Below are positions 60,351 through 64,000 of a stretch of 64,000 nt of DNA, one piece after another. The position numbers were made by a program, and so were the translations under genes. Below the pieces are notes generated by a model that was given only the letters and a program-made list of their open reading frames with translations, did not search any database and had not been told where the DNA came from. This stretch comes from JAGQIB01 sp041393395. GTDB lineage: Bacteria; ARS69. The stretch's first letter is position 1. Each line of letters opens with the position of its first letter. Location: positions 868,001 to 932,000 of the forward strand of contig JAWKKG010000002.1 of NCBI GenBank assembly GCA_041393395.1, in the 5' to 3' direction.

Positions 60351-62489
60351 CTATCGCACGACGAGCACCTTCGAGGTCCGCGCTTCCTTCCCCGCCCGTA
60401 GCTCGAGGAAGTACACGCCCGCGCCGACCGCGCGGCCGGCGCGATCCGTGCCGTCCCAGTCCGCGGTGTGGCGGCCCGCCGCGAGCGTCGCCGCGATCGG
60501 CGTGCTGACCACGCGACCCCGAACGTCGAGAACGCGGAGCGACACCGGCGCCTGGTGCGGGAGCACGAAGTCGATGGACGTCGGGCCGAGGGAGGGATTC
60601 GGGAACGGCGCCTGCGTCGCGAAGCGGCCGACCGTCGCCGACGTGGTGCCGCGGGCCGGCGTCCGGGCGCCCGCGCCGAGTTCCACGACGCGACCTTCGC
60701 CGCCGAGCGGATAGTCGTCGTCGGTCACCACCCCGGACAGCCCGTCGGTAATGTAGCCGCTCACGGCCTGCTGGTAGGTGACGCCGAGCGTCGTGTACGC
60801 CGCGCCGCGGAACGGATACTGATCGCCGCTCGCCGCGAGGAAGTTGATCGTGGCGACGTCCAGCGCCGCCCCCGGCTGCACCACGCCGCCGGTCACGATC
60901 ACGGTCGCGTCATCGAGCACGACCTCCGTCACCCGCGTGCCCGCCACGACGACGTTGCCGTCGGCGTCGAGCTGCTGCCCCGTGCCCGCGGGATCCCACG
61001 TGAACGAGAAGCCGCTGATCTGCGCGAAGCGGCCGTCCACGAACTCCACGCGGGACACCGCGTTCTCCAGGATCTCCTTGAACTGGTCGCGCGGCACCGA
61101 AGGCACGATCGACACGAAGTTCGCGAACGGGACCATGTCGAATGTCTGCAGCTCGGAGAGATTGCCCGCCGGTTCGACATTGTCGTTGCGGATGCCGCCG
61201 CCGTTCTGCAGCGCGACCTGCGGCACCGGCTGGCCGAACGCGCCGGCCAGTTCCGTCGCCTGCCAGCGCAGCGCGTCGGCAATGAGGTCGCCCTCGTTCG
61301 TCTCGCGGGTCCGGACGTTGGCCCGCACGCCGTCGAGGTCGACCTCGGACGTCCCGATGACGGTCGTGGCGAGGTCGTCGAGGTACGCGACGACCGGATC
61401 GATGACCCGGGTCTGGACGCTCGGGTCGGGAGTGACGGCGTCCGGGTAGTCGCCGGTGACCACGCGCACGGGACCGCTCGGTCCGCCGACGTTCACCAGG
61501 TTGCCGTCCACGTCGAACTCGGCCACGCAGCGCCCGACGTACTTGTAGTTGCCGGAAGTCGTGACGACCGGGACCTGCACACCGTTCGCGTCGGTGGCCC
61601 ACATCGGGTAGGTGCCGAACACCTGGCCCTCGTCACCCGGCACGAGCGGCGTGCCCGGGTTCGCGAGGAGCTCGTCGCCGCCGCCCGCGATCATCAGATC
61701 CACGTCGCGGAGCATCGGAGCGAGGTCGAGATCCTCGCTGATGCTCTGCAGGTGCGAGATCAGGATCACGATGTCCACGCCCTGGTTCGTGAGATCATCC
61801 ACGGCGCTCTGCACCGCCGGGAGAACGGCATTCACGATGACGGCGCGGGGGCTGGAGATGAACGGCAGGCTCGGCGTCGTCGCGCCGACGATGCCGACCC
61901 GGCGCCCCGCGACGGTGAGCACGGTGGACGGGGCGATGCGGCCCTGGTCCGCCAGCGCCTGCAGGCCCGGCTCGTTGCTCACGTCCAGGTTCGCGGAGAC
62001 GAACGGTACCGGCTTCTGGAACCCGGCGATGAAGTTCTCGAGAACGTCCGGACCGAAGTCGAACTCGTGGTTGCCGATCGCGAAGACGTCGTAACCGATG
62101 TCCTCCATGGCGATCGTGTCGTAGTAGGGCACGCCGTGGTCGAGGCTCGCGTTGAACTCCGGTCCGGCGAGATAGTTGTCTCCGGAGGAGAGCATCACCA
62201 CGCCGACGTCGTTCCGTCCGATCGGGCCACTCGGGCTGTCGATGTCCGCCGTCACACGCAGCGCCTCCCGTCGGAGCTTGCGGGCCAGCGATTTGGCGCG
62301 CGCGGCGCCACCGAAGTCCTCGAGACCGGTTCCCGCGTCGATGAGCTGGGACTCGGTGTCGTTCGTGTGAAGAACGGTCAGGCGGAAGTCCGCCGTACCC
62401 GCGGAGGCCGCGGGAGCGTGGCTCGCGAACACGGCGAGCGCGGCGGCGGACAGCGTCCCCCGCCAGCAGGTGGATTTCGCAGCGCGCAT
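60351..62489 (-). CDS. 5'-nucleotidase/UshA-like metallophosphatase with C-terminal sorting domain
   Basis: 712-residue surface protein with a signal peptide (LSAAALAVFASHAPAASA). N-terminal phosphoesterase domain residues ~35-320 (LTVLHTNDTESQL, SSGDNYLAGP, AIGNHEFDFG, LISHLQ), then a nucleotidase C-terminal domain (~370-600) with LIADALRW, NGGGIRND and NFLAASGDQY. The canonical GHxH metal motif is replaced by GGGDELLAN and the usual ND-x-H reads NDTES, so the metal site is altered though GNHE is intact. The last ~85 residues are the shared sorting module (PFPNPS, LDVRGRVVSTP, WDGTDRAGRAVGAGVYF, ending LVVR). Probably on the cell surface; activity uncertain. Confidence 0.83.
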   Translation of the reverse strand: MRAAKSTCWRGTLSAAALAVFASHAPAASAGTADFRLTVLHTNDTESQLIDAGTGLEDFGGAARAKSLARKLRREALRVTADIDSPSGPIGRNDVGVVMLSSGDNYLAGPEFNASLDHGVPYYDTIAMEDIGYDVFAIGNHEFDFGPDVLENFIAGFQKPVPFVSANLDVSNEPGLQALADQGRIAPSTVLTVAGRRVGIVGATTPSLPFISSPRAVIVNAVLPAVQSAVDDLTNQGVDIVILISHLQSISEDLDLAPMLRDVDLMIAGGGDELLANPGTPLVPGDEGQVFGTYPMWATDANGVQVPVVTTSGNYKYVGRCVAEFDVDGNLVNVGGPSGPVRVVTGDYPDAVTPDPSVQTRVIDPVVAYLDDLATTVIGTSEVDLDGVRANVRTRETNEGDLIADALRWQATELAGAFGQPVPQVALQNGGGIRNDNVEPAGNLSELQTFDMVPFANFVSIVPSVPRDQFKEILENAVSRVEFVDGRFAQISGFSFTWDPAGTGQQLDADGNVVVAGTRVTEVVLDDATVIVTGGVVQPGAALDVATINFLAASGDQYPFRGAAYTTLGVTYQQAVSGYITDGLSGVVTDDDYPLGGEGRVVELGAGARTPARGTTSATVGRFATQAPFPNPSLGPTSIDFVLPHQAPVSLRVLDVRGRVVSTPIAATLAAGRHTADWDGTDRAGRAVGAGVYFLELRAGKEARTSKVLVVR

Positions 62490-62654
62490 GGGAACTCCTT
62501 CGAATGGGGAACGGGCCGACAGGCGTTCGGCCGGTTCGAGGAGATACCCGCCGGGAGCGCGCGTTTTGATGAAGGCTCTGAAGCCGGTGCGGGGACCGCG
62601 TGAAGGTGTCGCGGGTGGCGACGATTCCCCGGCCTCCGGCCGCGCGATCCCGGG

Positions 62655-64000
62655 CTACAGAACCGTGAACGTCGTCACGTGCTCGCCCATCCGCACCGGC
62701 GCCCACTCCTCGGCCGGCACGCCGAGGTGCTCGCCTACCGAAGACACGAGCCGCGAGTACCAGACCTCCGCCCGCACCTGTACCGGCCCCGACGCCAGAT
62801 CAGCCGGCAGCTTCCAGGTGAAGGTCTCGTTCACGGCGGCGAGCGGCGCCAGGCGATAGTCCGGTCCGAACGACGCCGTGTTCCACTGCGCGATCGTCAT
62901 GCGTCCCTTCGGATCCAGGTACGGCAGCCGGAAGATGCGATCGCCGGCCGGAACCTCGCCGTCGCGCGGGAGACCCGCGAAGTTCGCGAGATCCTGGATC
63001 TCGCCGAGGTCCTGGTAGGCTCGCGCCTCCGCCGACGCGATCGTGTAGTCCTCACCCTCGAATCCCTTGGGGTTCACGGGCAGGTGCCACGTGCGTCCCT
63101 TCGAGTCGGTCGCCGTCACGTGCAGCCACACCACGCGCTCCTCGGCGGAGCCGCTGGGAATCGAGTGCCCGGCCTTCGCGTTCACGACCACCGCGGTCAG
63201 CGTCTGGGTGTCGCCCTTCTTCGCCTCGCGCGTGGCCGGCTGCACGCGCACCTCCACCGCGCCCGCGAGCTTGCCGGGATCGTGCGCGCCGTGGAACAGG
63301 TGCTGCCGCGCGTCGGGCCGCGGTTCGCCGTCCTCGACCGTGGCGCTTTCCGCGGGCGGCATGTGGCAGTCCTGGCACACGATGCCGGCCTGCGCGTACG
63401 GGCTCTCCTTCCACTCGAGATGCGTCGCCTTCACCCACTGGCCGAACGGGTCCTTTTCGTTGTGGCAGGTGCCGCAGAACTCCGCGCTCTTCAGGAACGG
63501 ATTCGCGGCGATCTCGTGGTCCGGGCTCTCGCGATCCCCGCGGATGCCCTGCTTCACGTCGCCGGGCGCGATCACGTAGTTGAAGTTGAACGGCACGTCG
63601 CCCTCGAAGCCCGTGATCGAGTGGCACACGTCGCAGGACACGCCCTCGTTCGCGCGCGAGTTCTCGGCCGGACGCCGGGGCGGGATCTCGCCGGCCAGGA
63701 ACGCGAGCGGCGCGTGGCAACCGTTGCAGCCCGCCTTCACGCCGGCGACCTTCGGCTCCTTGTCCGCGTGCGGGGCGGCGAGCTCGTAGTACTCGATCTC
63801 GTCCCAGTGGTGAGTGAACGACTGCGACATCATCGCCTGCTCGTGCTGGCGGGCGAACGAGTCGTGGCACTCGGCGCAGTCGGCGGTGGGAGTGAACGAG
63901 TCGTAGGGGTGTGTGCCGAGCGCGGCGTCGCCGGAAACCGCGCGGACGTCGGCGGCGAGGAACGACACGAAGGCGGACGCAGCGGCAGCCGAAAGGAAAA
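62655..64000 (-). CDS. Pentaheme cytochrome, c554-like, 5' end cut by the window
   Basis: At least 448 residues visible. The open frame continues upstream past the GTG at 63968 to the window end, with FLSAAAASAFVSFLAADV, which is signal-peptide-like, so the start lies beyond 64000. Five CxxCH motifs: CAECH, CNGCH, CDVCH, CGTCH and CQDCH, all within the first ~220 residues. The remaining ~230 residues are heme-free and beta-rich, with AGHSIPSGSAEERVVWLHV, as in two-part multiheme cytochromes of the c554/c' type. It is the fifth cytochrome gene in the window. Function and partner unknown; likely periplasmic or secreted. Confidence 0.85.
   Translation of the reverse strand, partial: FLSAAAASAFVSFLAADVRAVSGDAALGTHPYDSFTPTADCAECHDSFARQHEQAMMSQSFTHHWDEIEYYELAAPHADKEPKVAGVKAGCNGCHAPLAFLAGEIPPRRPAENSRANEGVSCDVCHSITGFEGDVPFNFNYVIAPGDVKQGIRGDRESPDHEIAANPFLKSAEFCGTCHNEKDPFGQWVKATHLEWKESPYAQAGIVCQDCHMPPAESATVEDGEPRPDARQHLFHGAHDPGKLAGAVEVRVQPATREAKKGDTQTLTAVVVNAKAGHSIPSGSAEERVVWLHVTATDSKGRTWHLPVNPKGFEGEDYTIASAEARAYQDLGEIQDLANFAGLPRDGEVPAGDRIFRLPYLDPKGRMTIAQWNTASFGPDYRLAPLAAVNETFTWKLPADLASGPVQVRAEVWYSRLVSSVGEHLGVPAEEWAPVRMGEHVTTFTVL

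Overview
This is a high-GC (about two-thirds G+C by eye), densely packed chromosomal window from a Gram-negative, diderm bacterium. LpxH, porin-like barrels, PorV, lipoproteins and Sec signals all point to an outer membrane. Five secreted proteins end in the same FlgD-Ig-like / type IX-like C-terminal sorting module (N-P-F/S ... W-D-G-x-D ... G-V-Y-F ... R at the C-terminus), and a PorV/PorQ-family barrel is encoded too. That combination suits an FCB-superphylum relative such as Candidatus Eisenbacteria or Krumholzibacteriota; the assignment is inference. I see no phage, insertion sequence, CRISPR array, rRNA or tRNA.

Layout. 1-6.6 kb: DNA repair pair lhr (5' end outside the window) and nei, a small secreted protein, a beta-carbonic anhydrase and an OsmC-like protein. 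6.6-14.5 kb, minus strand: an OmpW-like barrel, then a tightly coupled six-gene operon read from 14451 down to 7330. It encodes a tetraheme cytochrome, an NHL-propeller lipoprotein, a pentaheme lipoprotein, a large outer-membrane barrel, a second NHL propeller and a dodecaheme cytochrome. It looks like an extracellular electron-transfer locus of the OmcE-filament plus porin-cytochrome type. 14.7-27 kb: a lipoprotein, a TMEM175-like channel, two large cell-surface proteins, a SulP transporter, a subtilase with VCBS-like repeats, a secreted beta-sandwich-like protein and a SpoIIM/RDD membrane pair. 28-31.3 kb: an octaheme HAO-like cytochrome divergent from an Rrf2/NsrR-like regulator with a perfect inverted repeat between them, then a cysteine-rich protein and a peptidoglycan-binding protein. 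31.4-35 kb: ECF sigma factor and Ser/Thr kinase-TPR protein. 35-44 kb: a beta-helix surface protein, a response regulator, a HAMP sensor without kinase, a sulfatase-like membrane enzyme and a DUF3604 protein. 44-46.3 kb: two secreted proteins behind a sigma-54-type promoter, then a gene-free 490-bp region full of RNA-like secondary structure. 46.3-55.3 kb: PorV, LpxH, HtrA protease, a primary-like sigma factor, an M23 peptidase, an HDOD protein and an ABC-F ATPase. 55.4-59.2 kb: a TPR-CHAT protease, ECF sigma factor and membrane anti-sigma factor cassette. 59.2-64 kb: an EamA transporter, a 5'-nucleotidase-like surface protein and a pentaheme cytochrome cut by the window end.

How it fits together. 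Five cytochrome genes carry 34 heme-attachment motifs. This suggests a respiratory lifestyle with electron transfer across the outer membrane plus nitrogen-oxide or hydroxylamine chemistry sensed through an Fe-S regulator. Two separate signalling cassettes pair an ECF sigma factor with a TPR-bearing enzyme, one a kinase and one a CHAT protease. The most interesting candidates are the cytochrome/NHL/porin operon with a filament-type tetraheme module both alone and fused to eight more hemes, the CHAT-ECF-anti-sigma cassette, and the structured intergenic region at 45.9-46.25 kb.
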